Source: Acidobacteriota bacterium (GTDB taxonomy: Bacteria > Pseudomonadota > Alphaproteobacteria > Acetobacterales > Acetobacteraceae). Taken from it: a stretch of 60,816 nt of DNA. Made by a program: the position numbers and the translations under genes. Below the pieces are notes generated by a model. That model did no database searches and was not told where the DNA came from. It was given only the letters and a program-made list of their open reading frames with translations. The stretch covers positions 1 through 60,816 of the forward strand of contig CAJCIS010000257.1 of the NCBI GenBank assembly GCA_903970435.1, read 5' to 3'. Positions 17,716 to 26,297 of the stretch are shown here, one piece after another (within the stretch, counting starts at the first letter, position 1; every line of letters begins with the position of its first letter).

Positions 17716-18881
17716 GGAATCGCTGCCTCACCCGCGCAGCGGAGCAGCACGGCCGTCAGCGCGAGTGCCGCCCACCAACTATCGGTCGTGAGCTCAAAGC
17801 TCGAGGCGCTCACAGCGGCCGCGGCGGCAAAGGCGGCACAGCCAAACGGATACAGACGCGGCGGCAGGCGGTCGATACGGCGCAGAACCAGCAGCACGAA
17901 CGCGAGACCGACGGCGACGCCCGCCACGCCCATTTCCAGCCAAAGCTGCAACAACTGATTATGCGGATAAACGCCCTGCGGATCGACATAGACGAATGCG
18001 CGCTGCTCGGCGGGCCGGATCGGCACCCGCTTGGCCGTCGAAAACCCCCACCCGAACCAAGGACGTTCGAAAACACGCGCCGTCATGTAGTCCCATATTT
18101 CGAGCCGGTGCAGGGCGGACTGTTTCAAATTCGTCCACATCACCCAGCGGTCCGCCGCCAAAGCGCGCAGCACGAACGGCAATGAAAGTGTCATCGCCAC
18201 ACTGCCCCCCATCAGCAGACGCATCGTGAAACGCGGTGCAAGCCAGGCGGCCAGAAGCACGCAAAATCCCGCCGGCAAGGTCACCCGTGCCGTGGTGCTG
18301 AGGCCCACCGAAGCCGCGACACAAACCGCGCCGGCCACCAGCAATGCGCGCCCGTAGCGCGCCTGCAACATCCAGAACGCCAGCAACGGCCACAGCAGCA
18401 AGGTCAGGTAATCCTCGCCGCGATTATATTTCGTGCCCGGATATGGCGTGCGCCCTGCCAAGTGGCGTTCCAGCGGGAAGTGCAGAACATGGTCCACGCA
18501 CATCACGGCCACGCCCAGGAAGAGCGCCAGCGACATTGCACCGAACGCCCGCGCCGCGACAGCCGGCATCATGGACCGGTCCGCGATCACAATAAAACTC
18601 GCGGCCAGAATGACCGCCAACTGAGCGGCCGCACGCATCGTGTGCTGCGGCGCGATCGACCACAGCGATCCCAGAAAACAAAGTGCGCAAAACCCCCCGC
18701 CAAGCGCTACGAATTGCCGATCGAAAACCGGCGCGCTCCGTTTCAATTCGAACCATGAAACGAGCCCCAGCGCGCCCAGCGCCCACGCCATCGACGCGTA
18801 GATCGGGCCTACCAAAAGGCCAACCAACGGCAAGCTGGCTAGAACAATTAAGCGCGAGAAATCCAGGAAGGAAGGAAGCAT
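17712..18881 (-). CDS. O-antigen ligase family membrane protein
   Basis: A 389-residue polytopic membrane protein with about ten hydrophobic helices, of the WaaL/Wzy_C class that transfers or polymerises undecaprenyl-linked glycans. The long periplasmic loop between helices includes WGFSTAKRVPIRPAEQ and QGVYPHNQLLQLWLEMG, where the PHN(x)LL His is the conserved catalytic-loop element of this family. TTARVTLPAGFCVLLAAWLA is a typical Wzy_C helix. The ATG at 18881 lies within a hairpin repeat, so the first residues (MLPSF) are repeat-encoded. I reject a much longer reading that begins inside purU. It is first in a three-gene operon with GT4 and the RibB-like gene. Confidence 0.88.
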   Translation of the reverse strand: MLPSFLDFSRLIVLASLPLVGLLVGPIYASMAWALGALGLVSWFELKRSAPVFDRQFVALGGGFCALCFLGSLWSIAPQHTMRAAAQLAVILAASFIVIADRSMMPAVAARAFGAMSLALFLGVAVMCVDHVLHFPLERHLAGRTPYPGTKYNRGEDYLTLLLWPLLAFWMLQARYGRALLVAGAVCVAASVGLSTTARVTLPAGFCVLLAAWLAPRFTMRLLMGGSVAMTLSLPFVLRALAADRWVMWTNLKQSALHRLEIWDYMTARVFERPWFGWGFSTAKRVPIRPAEQRAFVYVDPQGVYPHNQLLQLWLEMGVAGVAVGLAFVLLVLRRIDRLPPRLYPFGCAAFAAAAAVSASSFELTTDSWWAALALTAVLLRCAGEAAIP

Positions 18882-19003
18882 TTCTTTTTTGAAAAAAAGA
18901 AACAAAAAACTTCTGCTCACTCGTATTTGTCCGCCCCGGCGGGCGTCACTTTCATGAGTAAAGGTTTTTTGGTTCTTTTTTTCAAAAAAGAACATTCTTC
19001 TTT
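18866..19003. repeat. Paired inverted hairpin repeats
   Basis: The left copy (18866-18914, T-A type: TTTCTTTTTT / AAAAAAGAAA) contains the O-antigen ligase start codon. The right copy (18958-18995, G-C type) ends just before the purU stop. The spacer is about 45 bases. It separates the two co-directional minus-strand genes. Confidence 0.88.
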
Positions 19004-19860
19004 TAATCCTGAAATACCACAGTCTTGCGGCCGTTGAGAATGACACGATCATCGAGATGATACCGCACCGCCCGCGCCAGCACACGGCGCTCGATATCGC
19101 GTCCCTTGCGCACCAGATCATCCGGCCGGTCGGCATGGCTGATCCGCTCGACGTCCTGTTCGATGATGGGCCCTTCATCAAGCTCGGTTGTTACGTAATG
19201 CGCGGTGGCGCCGATCAGCTTCACGCCGCGCGCGTGGGCCTGGTGGTAGGGCCTGGCGCCCTTGAAGCCGGGCAGAAAGGAATGATGTATGTTGATGCAC
19301 CGCCCGGTCAGTTTGGCAACGATGCCGTCCGACAGCACCTGCATGTAGCGCGCCAGCACCACCAGTTCGGTGTCGTACTCGCGGATCAGGCGCCACAGCT
19401 CGGTCTCCTGCTCCAGCTTGGTGCCGGGGGTCATCGGCAGATGATGGAACGGAATATCGCCGAGGTTCCAATGGGCAAAGGTCTCGCGGGGGTGATTGGA
19501 GACGATGCCGACGGGATCCATGTTCAGCTCGGCCAGCCGCCAGCGGTAGATCAGGTCCATCAGGCAGTGGTCGAACTTGCTCACTAGAAGCACCACGCGG
19601 CGGGGACGGCCGCGGTCATTGAGCTGCCATTTCATGGCGAAGGGTGCGGCCACCTGGCTGAGGTCGGCACGGACGGCGTCGATCGGTGCCGTCGCCGTGA
19701 ACACGACGCGCATGAAGAAACGGCCGGTCTCCATGTCGTCGAACTGCTGCGCGTCGCGGATATCACCCCCGTGCGCGAGCAGGTGGTTCGCCACGGCCGC
19801 CACGATACCGGGGCGGTTGGGGCAGGCCAGCGTCAATACATAGTCACCCAATCTGGTCAC
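19003..19860 (-). CDS. purU: Formyltetrahydrofolate deformylase
   Basis: PurU, 285 residues, hydrolyses 10-formyl-THF to formate and THF, balancing the one-carbon pool and feeding PurT-type purine synthesis. The N-terminal ACT domain begins [20 protein letters not shown]. The C-terminal formyltransferase fold shows [19 protein letters not shown] and the catalytic Asn-His region [18 protein letters not shown], followed by [13 protein letters not shown] with the active-site Asp. The GTG start at 19860 is preceded by GGGGAG, a good ribosome binding site. It is transcribed alone, with paired hairpins at its 3' end and a divergent GT2 gene upstream. Confidence 0.96.
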   Translation of the reverse strand: MTRLGDYVLTLACPNRPGIVAAVANHLLAHGGDIRDAQQFDDMETGRFFMRVVFTATAPIDAVRADLSQVAAPFAMKWQLNDRGRPRRVVLLVSKFDHCLMDLIYRWRLAELNMDPVGIVSNHPRETFAHWNLGDIPFHHLPMTPGTKLEQETELWRLIREYDTELVVLARYMQVLSDGIVAKLTGRCINIHHSFLPGFKGARPYHQAHARGVKLIGATAHYVTTELDEGPIIEQDVERISHADRPDDLVRKGRDIERRVLARAVRYHLDDRVILNGRKTVVFQD

Positions 19861-19964
19861 GTAGCTCCCCTGCGGCGGGCGGCACCGGGGGGTAAAAGGG
19901 CAAAATAGTCAAGACTGAGCCCGCTCCCTGGCCTTCTTGCGTCCTTGCGGCTACCCACCGCGGC

Positions 19965-20714
19965 ATGATCGAGAATCGAAGGGTTACCGTCATCCTGCCC
20001 GCGTACAATGCCGCCAAGACTCTCGCACGCACCTGCGCCGAAATCCCGCGCGACATCGTCGACGACATCATCCTGACCGACGATGCGAGCTGCGACGAAA
20101 CCGTTGCTATCGCCGGCGCGCTCGGGTTGCATACCATCCGCCACGAGCATAATCGCGGCTACGGCGGCAATCAGAAAACCTGCTACCAGGCCGCACTGGA
20201 ACGCGGCGCCGACATCGTTGTCATGCTGCACCCGGATTACCAATATACGCCCCGGCTGGTCCCGGCCATGGCTTCCATGCTGGTATCCGACCATTACGAC
20301 GCCGTGCTGGCATCGCGCATTCTCGGCCGCGGGGCGCTCGCCGGCGGCATGCCGCTCTATAAATACGTCGCCAACCGCGCGCTCACTTTCACCCAGAACA
20401 TCCTGATGGGGGCGAAGCTTTCGGAATACCATAGCGGCTATCGTGCGTGGACGCGCGAGGTTCTGGAACGATTGCCGCTCGATCGCTGTTCGGACGATTT
20501 CGTGTTCGATAATCAGATGCTGGCGCTGGCAATGCATGCCGGCTACCGGATCGGTGAAATCTCCTGCCCCACCAAGTATTTCCCGGAAGCGTCCTCGATC
20601 AATCTGCGCCGAAGCGTGATCTACGGGCTGGGCGTACTCGGCACTTCGGTGCAGTACCGGCTGCATCGTGCGGGGCTACGGCATGGCAAATTGTTCGATG
20701 AAGTTCCGCGTTAG
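19965..20714 (+). CDS. Glycosyltransferase family 2
   Basis: A 249-residue GT-A enzyme resembling dolichyl/polyprenyl-phosphate mannose synthases. The nucleotide-sugar binding start RVTVILPAYNAAKTL is followed by DDIILTDDASCDET (first Asp pair) and NRGYGGNQKTCYQAALERGA. The DXD-like segment VMLHPDYQYTPRLV coordinates metal, and the acceptor region is EYHSGYRAWTREVLERLPL. No C-terminal membrane helices are present. It probably supplies a lipid-linked sugar for the GT-C enzymes elsewhere in the window (inference). It overlaps the following TVP38-like gene. Confidence 0.9.
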   Translation: MIENRRVTVILPAYNAAKTLARTCAEIPRDIVDDIILTDDASCDETVAIAGALGLHTIRHEHNRGYGGNQKTCYQAALERGADIVVMLHPDYQYTPRLVPAMASMLVSDHYDAVLASRILGRGALAGGMPLYKYVANRALTFTQNILMGAKLSEYHSGYRAWTREVLERLPLDRCSDDFVFDNQMLALAMHAGYRIGEISCPTKYFPEASSINLRRSVIYGLGVLGTSVQYRLHRAGLRHGKLFDEVPR

Positions 20715-21399
20715 CCTCGTTGCGGCCGCGGTGCTGCTGCTGGCCGCGGCGGCGGCCGCGGGCCGGCTGTGGCCGCAGCAGATCGTCGCCATCGCGGGGG
20801 CCGTCATGGGCATGACGCGGGCGCTCGGCGGCATGGGGTGGACGCTCGCGGCCCTGGTGCAGGTGCTGGTCGCGGTGTGCGGGATCCTGCCGGCCTCGGT
20901 CGGCGCCTTTGCCTGCGGGCTGGCCTACGGCGTGGAGGCGGGATTTCTGCTCTCCGCCAGCGGAACGTTGGCCGGTGCGATGCTGGCCTTCGGGCTCAGC
21001 CGGTCCCTGTTCCGACCGCTCATCGTCCGGCTGCTGGCGCGCAACCCGCGCGCAGCCCGGCTGGAGGCCGGTGTCGCGCGCGACGGATGGCGCCTGGTGG
21101 CGTTGTTGCGCTGCTCGCCGGTCATGCCGTTCGCCGTCACCAGCTACGCGTTCGGCCTGACCTCGATCAGCCCGCGCGCATATCTTACCGGTACGCTGGC
21201 CGCCCTGCCCGCGCTGCTGGGCTATGTCGTGCTCGGCGACCTCGCGGGCACCAGCATCGTGTCGTTGACGTCGCGCCAGGCGCACGCGGTGCATATGGCG
21301 CTTCTCGTGCTCGCCATTGCCGCAACCATTCTGCTGACCTGGCGGATCGGGCGGATCATTCAGCGCGCCATACCGGCGGGGAACGACAGTCGAATTTGA
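20698..21399 (+). CDS. TVP38/TMEM64 (DedA-like) family membrane protein
   Basis: This 233-residue integral membrane protein of the SNARE-associated/VTT domain family has about five hydrophobic helices. Family landmarks are ILPASVGAFACGLAYG, the central GTLAGAMLAFGLSRSLFR and the re-entrant LLRCSPVMPFAVTSYAFGLT. VTT proteins are implicated in lipid scrambling, including recycling of undecaprenyl phosphate in some bacteria. That would fit the neighbouring polyprenyl-sugar enzyme but is inference. The ATG at 20698 overlaps the GT2 gene by 17 bases; an ATG at 20683 is an alternative. Confidence 0.85.
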   Translation: MKFRVSLVAAAVLLLAAAAAAGRLWPQQIVAIAGAVMGMTRALGGMGWTLAALVQVLVAVCGILPASVGAFACGLAYGVEAGFLLSASGTLAGAMLAFGLSRSLFRPLIVRLLARNPRAARLEAGVARDGWRLVALLRCSPVMPFAVTSYAFGLTSISPRAYLTGTLAALPALLGYVVLGDLAGTSIVSLTSRQAHAVHMALLVLAIAATILLTWRIGRIIQRAIPAGNDSRI

Positions 21400-21401
21400 G
21401 A

Positions 21402-21450
21402 GAAGCAGGGGAGTATTTCTTTTTTGAAAAAAAGAAACAAGAAACCTTTG
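21402..21450 (-). repeat. Hairpin repeat, T-A type
   Basis: The stem is TTTCTTTTTT / AAAAAAGAAA at about 21416-21437, an outer T-A pair. A single copy lies between the convergent TVP38-like and membrane protein genes. Confidence 0.88.
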
Positions 21451-21462
21451 TTGTTGGCCTCG

Positions 21463-22713
21463 TTATTCATGCGCAATCGTCATCGACCAGGGTGACGGCC
21501 ATAGGGCGATGCGATGCGCCGGGTCGGCGCGCCAGAGTGCCACCTCATGTAACCAATTCGGTCCGGTGTTAATGAAGGGCGATGGCGTGCCGACATCGAT
21601 AAAGCCGATAACCAGAAGCCAAACGACCATCGCCCGTGCGGCCCACCGCTCGGGGCGCAGATGTCCGGACGCGATGCCGAGAAGCGCCAACGCCGATAAC
21701 GCTTCCGGGACAAACGTGTAGCGCGTGCCATTGCCCTGGAGGAGAAGAAGCCGGCCGCCAACCAGGGCGCCGTAATAGGCGATCGGCGTGAGCAGGCACG
21801 CATACAGGAACATCCAGATTGCCGCCGCCTGGCCTCTGCGCCACACGGCCACGGCCATGAGCAGAAAGCTGGTGATCGTCATGATCACCGGCTGCCACGG
21901 GAACAGGCCCGCCGCGATCTGGGCGCGCAAATTCACCGAGACTTGCTGGCCAATGTCTCGCCCCAGCAATGGCGCCACAATATGCTTGAGGTAGACGATG
22001 CAAAGCAGAAGGATCGGACCGACACCGCCGCTGCGTATCGATTGGTGTTGGTAGAACAGGAAGAACTGCAACGCCGCGCCCAATCCGACGATCAGCGCCT
22101 GCACGGCGCGCGACTTGGACCTGTCGAATACGGCGCGGGCGCAGAATAGCGGGACCAGCAGGCACGCCGCGGGACCACATAAGGGCGCCAGGAACAGGAT
22201 CGCGCCATAGAACACGTCCCACCGCCGGCGCGGAATTTCCAGCGCCAGGATCAATGCGCAGCTGAGCGCGAGGTGAAACTGGCTGTGCAGTGTCTGGAGA
22301 TAGACCTCCTCCGTCAACGGTGCTGTCGCAATCAGCAGCAACGCCGCAATTCGGATGAGCGGCGGATCCAGCCACGGGTCACGGCTGAACGCCAGGATGA
22401 GAGCTGGAAAGCACTGGAAAATCAGTCCGACGCTGGTGGTGATCCACGGCACATATTCGAGCCGGACCAGGTGACGCGCAAGGATCGGCGCTGTATTTGC
22501 AACGAGATTGAGGTATCCGCCCCACGACGTGAGAAGCGCACGCAGCCACGGCATGTTGGCGGCGTTTTCGTAGAACGTCGCCCCTTCCTCCGCCCACAGG
22601 CGCTCATGGATCAGCGGGCCGGGCAGACGAATGCAGATGAGAACTGCAAAGCCGAGCACGAGGGCACACCGGGCGGCGGGGCTGAACCTTAGAGTAGCAA
22701 AACGGTAGTTCAC
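21463..22713 (-). CDS. Polytopic membrane protein, GT-C-like
   Basis: A 416-residue protein with roughly ten hydrophobic helices and no family I can name with confidence. The first periplasmic loop contains RLWAEEGATFYENA, an acidic pair right after helix 1. This position is where GT-C glycosyltransferases carry their catalytic Asp/Glu, so a polyprenyl-phosphate-sugar-dependent transferase is the best guess. HSQFHLALS in a later loop is another candidate functional segment. The GTG start at 22713 is used; an ATG just upstream is followed by a stop. It lies downstream of dnaX on the same strand but is separated from it by 353 bases. Confidence 0.7.
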   Translation of the reverse strand: MNYRFATLRFSPAARCALVLGFAVLICIRLPGPLIHERLWAEEGATFYENAANMPWLRALLTSWGGYLNLVANTAPILARHLVRLEYVPWITTSVGLIFQCFPALILAFSRDPWLDPPLIRIAALLLIATAPLTEEVYLQTLHSQFHLALSCALILALEIPRRRWDVFYGAILFLAPLCGPAACLLVPLFCARAVFDRSKSRAVQALIVGLGAALQFFLFYQHQSIRSGGVGPILLLCIVYLKHIVAPLLGRDIGQQVSVNLRAQIAAGLFPWQPVIMTITSFLLMAVAVWRRGQAAAIWMFLYACLLTPIAYYGALVGGRLLLLQGNGTRYTFVPEALSALALLGIASGHLRPERWAARAMVVWLLVIGFIDVGTPSPFINTGPNWLHEVALWRADPAHRIALWPSPWSMTIAHE

Positions 22714-22750
22714 ATCCGTGCACTCATTTCCGCATCAAGGCAGGCAGGCG

Positions 22751-22794
22751 AGAGGAAGTTGTTCTTTTTTGAAGAAAGAACAAAAAAATTTTGA
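22751..22794 (-). repeat. Hairpin repeat
   Basis: This slightly diverged copy has GTTCTTTTTT, GA, AGAAAGAAC and then AAAAAAATTTTG. It sits about 40 bases upstream of the membrane protein start. Confidence 0.8.
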
Positions 22795-23066
22795 CTCATT
22801 TGAAGGTTTATAAACTTTTTATTTTGAAAATGCACTGGTACATAACGCTCGCCTTCCCAAATTGTTGGGCATTTTATCGCCATACCGCGTAGCGCGTGTG
22901 CCAAACAAAAGTTTTTTGTTTCTTTTTTTCAAAAAAGAAATACTTCCTTACTTGGCCGATGTGTCAGTATCAACGCGGATTGGTACTATCCGTCTTTATC
23001 TGTGTTCCAGCGTCTTCCTCTTTCTTATTCTGACCGATACGTATGCGGCAGTCTGCTTGATAGCCC
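22795..23066. other. AT-rich gene-free spacer downstream of dnaX
   Basis: Apart from one further hairpin copy (22902-22949), I see no gene in these 272 bases. On the minus strand the stretch around 22800-22840 is strongly AT-rich and includes TATAAA. It could hold a promoter for the membrane protein at 22713, but I cannot define -35 and -10 boxes with confidence. The ybaB-recR genes that usually follow dnaX are absent. Confidence 0.5.
22902..22949 (+). repeat. Hairpin repeat, T-A type
   Basis: CAAAAGTTTTTTG is followed by a TTTCTTTTTT / AAAAAAGAAA stem and TACTTCCTTA. The outermost pair is T-A. Confidence 0.9.
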
Positions 23067-24917
23067 TCACTCAGCGTCGAATTCAGCCGGCGGAACCATT
23101 TCGGCCATCTCCGGCTCGCCTAGCGAAACATCCTCCGCCGCCAGGCCATACGCGTCCACCCCGGGATCGCGCACGGCCTCAATGTGCGCGCCGGGAAACG
23201 CGTCCAGGATGGCGCGCACCAAGGGATGATCGGCGGCCACCTGACGGCGTAACGTGTCGGCGGCGTTGCCTTGTTGTGCAAGCGTCGGCTCGCCCGCTTC
23301 CGCGCTGACAACGATTGTCCATCGCGTGCCGGTCACGCCCAGCAGCACCGCGGCCAGGCGCGATGCGAGATCGCGCGGCGCATCCGCGTGCGGCCGGAGT
23401 TCGATCACCGGCGGCGCAAACCGGACGACATGCACGGAGTGGAGCAAATGGCCGTGCAGCAGCGGCTCGCGCTCGGCGGCCACGAGCGCCACGACGTCGC
23501 GGAAACTGGCGAGCCGCGGTGTTATGACCGGCTGCTCCAGCGAGGCCGCCGCTGGCGCCTCGGCCGGCGCCGCCGACATGGCACCGCCCGCGGCCACCGC
23601 GCGTGCGCCGCCGCCCCCGCCGCCGGCCAGCCCGGCTGTGCCTGCCAAGCCGACCAAGCCGGCCGCGCCGTTGCCGGGCTGGCCGGACAGCCGGCGCACC
23701 AATTCGCCGGGCGGCGGCAGATCGGCCACGTGGCACAGCCTGATCAGCACCATTTCGGCGGCCGCGCGGCGGTCGGGCGCCGCCTCTACTTCGGCCACGC
23801 CCTTGAGTAGCATCTGCCAGGCGCGGCCCAGCACTGGAATGGTCAACGTGTCGGCCAACGCCGCGCCGCGCGTGCGCTCGAGCTCCGGCAATTCCGCGGC
23901 GCCGCGCAGGTCGGGCACCATCTTGAGGCGCGACAGAGTGTGCGTGAGTTCGAGCATGTCGCCGAGCATGGCGCCGAAATCGGCGCCCAGCACGTGTGCC
24001 CGATCGGTTGCCGCCAGCGCGTCGGCGGGCCGGCCGGCAAGCACAGCCTCCATAATGTCGAACACCAGCCCGCGGTCGGCCATGCCCAGCATACCGGCGA
24101 CGTCGGCGGCGGTCACGCGCAACCCGTCGCCTTGCGCAATCGCCTGGTCCAGCAACGAAAGTCCGTCGCGCACCGAGCCGTCGGCGGCGCGCGCAATGGC
24201 GGCCAGCCCCTCTGGCTCCACAGTTATGCCCTCGGCCAGCGCCACTTTCTCGAATTGCGCAATCAGCAACGAAACCGGAATGCGCCGGAGATCGAAACGC
24301 TGGCAGCGCGACAGCACGGTCACCGGCACCTTGCGGATTTCTGTCGTTGCAAACACGAATTTGACGTGCGGGGGCGGTTCCTCGAGCGTTTTCAGCAACG
24401 CGTTGAACGCGTGGCGCGACAACATGTGCACTTCGTCGATAATGAATACCTTGGTGCGCGCCTGCATCGGACGGAACCGTGTCGCCTCGATGATTTCGCG
24501 CACGTCGTCCACGCCGGTGCGGCTGGCGGCGTCCATTTCCACCACGTCGGGGTGGCGGTCGGCGAGAATGGCGCGGCAATTGTCGCACACACCGCACGGG
24601 TCGGGCGTGGGGCCGCCGCTGCCGTCCGGCCCCACGCAATTCAGCGCGCGCGCGATGATGCGGGCGGTGGTGGTTTTTCCCACGCCCCGCACGCCGGTGA
24701 GCATGAAGGCATGCGCGATGCGGTTCAGGGCGAACGCACTGCGCAGAATCCGGACGGTCGCATCCTGGCCGATGAGATCGTCAAAAATTGTCGGTCGGTA
24801 TTTGCGCGCGAGGACACGATAAGCCGCCGCCGGCGCCGCGGGCGGCGCATCGCCGAACAGCCCGGGCCCCTCCGGTACCGGCGGCTCAGGGACATCGTCA
24901 CCAAGCAAATCATGCAT
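23067..24917 (-). CDS. dnaX: DNA polymerase III subunit gamma/tau
   Basis: DnaX, 616 residues, is the clamp-loader ATPase of the replisome. The N-terminal AAA+ module shows RVLARKYRPTIFDDLIGQD, Walker A GVRGVGKTTTARIIA, a four-cysteine zinc site (C-x13-C-x2-C-x2-C within CVGPDGSGG...CGVCDNC), the DExH-like FIIDEVHMLSRHAFNALLKT and the sensor FATTEIRKVPVTVLSRCQRF. A glycine/alanine-rich hinge near residues 440-470 precedes a tau-type C-terminal domain (REPLLHGHLLHSVHVVRF). It follows the SRP RNA gene on the same strand, the arrangement typical of Alphaproteobacteria. No recR follows. Confidence 0.97.
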   Translation of the reverse strand: MHDLLGDDVPEPPVPEGPGLFGDAPPAAPAAAYRVLARKYRPTIFDDLIGQDATVRILRSAFALNRIAHAFMLTGVRGVGKTTTARIIARALNCVGPDGSGGPTPDPCGVCDNCRAILADRHPDVVEMDAASRTGVDDVREIIEATRFRPMQARTKVFIIDEVHMLSRHAFNALLKTLEEPPPHVKFVFATTEIRKVPVTVLSRCQRFDLRRIPVSLLIAQFEKVALAEGITVEPEGLAAIARAADGSVRDGLSLLDQAIAQGDGLRVTAADVAGMLGMADRGLVFDIMEAVLAGRPADALAATDRAHVLGADFGAMLGDMLELTHTLSRLKMVPDLRGAAELPELERTRGAALADTLTIPVLGRAWQMLLKGVAEVEAAPDRRAAAEMVLIRLCHVADLPPPGELVRRLSGQPGNGAAGLVGLAGTAGLAGGGGGGARAVAAGGAMSAAPAEAPAAASLEQPVITPRLASFRDVVALVAAEREPLLHGHLLHSVHVVRFAPPVIELRPHADAPRDLASRLAAVLLGVTGTRWTIVVSAEAGEPTLAQQGNAADTLRRQVAADHPLVRAILDAFPGAHIEAVRDPGVDAYGLAAEDVSLGEPEMAEMVPPAEFDAE

Positions 24918-24956
24918 GCGCGGCGCTGGTCCTTTGGGCTGTTCGCCGCCTGTGCC

Positions 24957-25063
24957 GGGGGTGGGAGGCCAACCAACAACCCGTGCGTTGACCCACTGCG
25001 GCTGCTTCCTTCCGGACCTGACCGGGTTGGCAGGGCGCCCGTCCGCCGCTGACCTCCCGGCCT
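24957..25063 (-). ncRNA. ffs: Signal recognition particle RNA, small bacterial (4.5S) type
   Basis: On the minus strand the RNA contains the conserved SRP domain IV core GGTCAGGTCCGGAAGGAAGC at about 25007-25026 with the GGAA tetraloop, followed by AGCCGCAGTGGGT. The ends pair through GGGAGG (near 25053-25058) and CCTCCC (near 24962-24967), giving a closed rod of about 105 nt. The RNA binds Ffh to target membrane proteins co-translationally. It lies 40 bases upstream of dnaX, its usual alphaproteobacterial position. Exact ends are estimated from the terminal helix. Confidence 0.95.
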
Positions 25064-25095
25064 CTATATCCGACCGCTGGCGGTCTGGCGCAAGG

Positions 25096-25307
25096 GTAGA
25101 AGAAGGCCAAGGGCTCTGCCCCTGGACCCCGCTGGGGACAAGTCCCCAGACCCCATTTGTTTAAGAAGAGTCAGGGGATAAGGAGGGGGGCGCACCGTTC
25201 ATTCGCACGATCCGGATTCCCTTATCCCCTGACCTCCTTAAGTAACAGGTTCTAAGGACTTGCCCTGAGCGGGGGTCCAGGGGGGAGAACCCCCGGCCTT
25301 CTTCTAC
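25096..25307. repeat. Large nested inverted repeat between ffs and motA
   Basis: The outer arms are perfect: GTAGAAGAAGGCC at 25096-25108 and GGCCTTCTTCTAC at 25295-25307. Inside, CTCTGCCCCTGGACCCC faces GGGGGTCCAGGGGGG. Deeper still, TCAGGGGATAAGG (about 25170-25182) faces CCTTATCCCCTGA (about 25220-25232). The right arm contains the motA stop TAG (25304-25306). It is GC-rich and unrelated to the AT-rich hairpin family. I see no gene inside. Confidence 0.85.
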
Positions 25308-26173
25308 GCTGGCACCTGCAGGGTGTGCAGGGACTGCTCCAGCTCGGCGAATCCTGGCATGTGGGCGTTTGGCACCATCTTGCGTCCGGTTTCGACGCTC
25401 ACTTGCGGCGCGTTGCCGTGCAGGTGCGCCACCAGCACCGCGCGAATGACCTCGTTGTATTTGGCATCCGCCTCGACAATGGATTTGATACGGCCGGCGA
25501 ATGGACCCGCCATGCCGTAGGCGAGCAGCACGCCCAGGAACGTGCCCACCAGCGCCCCGCCGATCATTTCGCCCAGGATCGCCGGCGGTTCATCGATGTG
25601 ACTCATCGTTTTGATGACACCGAGAACGGCGGCCACGATGCCCAGGGCCGGCAATGCGTCGGCCAGCGTCTGGATCGCATGGCTTGGATGCAATTCCTCC
25701 TGCAATGTTTTTTTCAGCTCGCGGGCCATCACGTCCTCGATCTGATGCGGGTCGTCCGCGTTCATGCCGATCATGCGCAAATAGTCACAAATGAAGGCGG
25801 TGGTGCGTTGATTTTTCAGTATGCCATCGAAATGTTGAAAGGCCTTGCTGTCCGCCGGCTTTTCGATGTGCGGCTCGAGCGCCATGGCCCCCCGTTGGCT
25901 GGCCAGGCGCGTGAAGAAATACAGCAATGACAGAAGTTCGATATATTCCTTCTTGTGATATCGTTCGCCTTTCAGCATCATCTTGAACGCGGCGAGCGTG
26001 TGTTTTATGTCGTGCATGGAATTGGCCATGACGAAGCTGCCGATGGCGGCGCCCAGGATTGTCAGCAATTCGAACGGCATCACTTCGAAGAGCGGCCCGA
26101 TTGCGCCGCCGGTGGCGACAAAGCTCCCGAACACGCAAACGAGAATAAAGCCGAGGGCGCCAAATGTCAGCAT
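25304..26173 (-). CDS. motA: Flagellar motor stator protein MotA
   Basis: MotA, 289 residues, forms the inner-membrane proton channel of the flagellar stator with MotB. Hydrophobic helices lie at about 3-22, 33-50, 168-190 and 200-222. The cytoplasmic loop (about 60-165) contains RGAMALEPHIEKPADS and the rotor-interaction segment with charged residues near ARELKKTLQEELHPS. Conserved stator residues are visible in LPALGIVAAVLGVIKTM, which carries the essential proline. It follows motB on the same strand after 124 bases, the reverse of the common motA-motB order. No other flagellar genes are in the window. Confidence 0.94.
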   Translation of the reverse strand: MLTFGALGFILVCVFGSFVATGGAIGPLFEVMPFELLTILGAAIGSFVMANSMHDIKHTLAAFKMMLKGERYHKKEYIELLSLLYFFTRLASQRGAMALEPHIEKPADSKAFQHFDGILKNQRTTAFICDYLRMIGMNADDPHQIEDVMARELKKTLQEELHPSHAIQTLADALPALGIVAAVLGVIKTMSHIDEPPAILGEMIGGALVGTFLGVLLAYGMAGPFAGRIKSIVEADAKYNEVIRAVLVAHLHGNAPQVSVETGRKMVPNAHMPGFAELEQSLHTLQVPA

Positions 26174-26297
26174 GAGGCGTCAGAGCGCGATCGGTGCAGG
26201 TTGACGTCATGCTGTACCGTGAATGTCACGCGCCGGCCACACGCCGCGGCAAGCAGGAAGGCCGGACGCGCTGGCTGGCGTATGCGGGCCGGCATTT

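Noticed and set aside
22710-22904. 64-codon frame upstream of the membrane protein
   Set aside because: It reads through two hairpins and an AT-rich spacer, and no ribosome binding site is visible.
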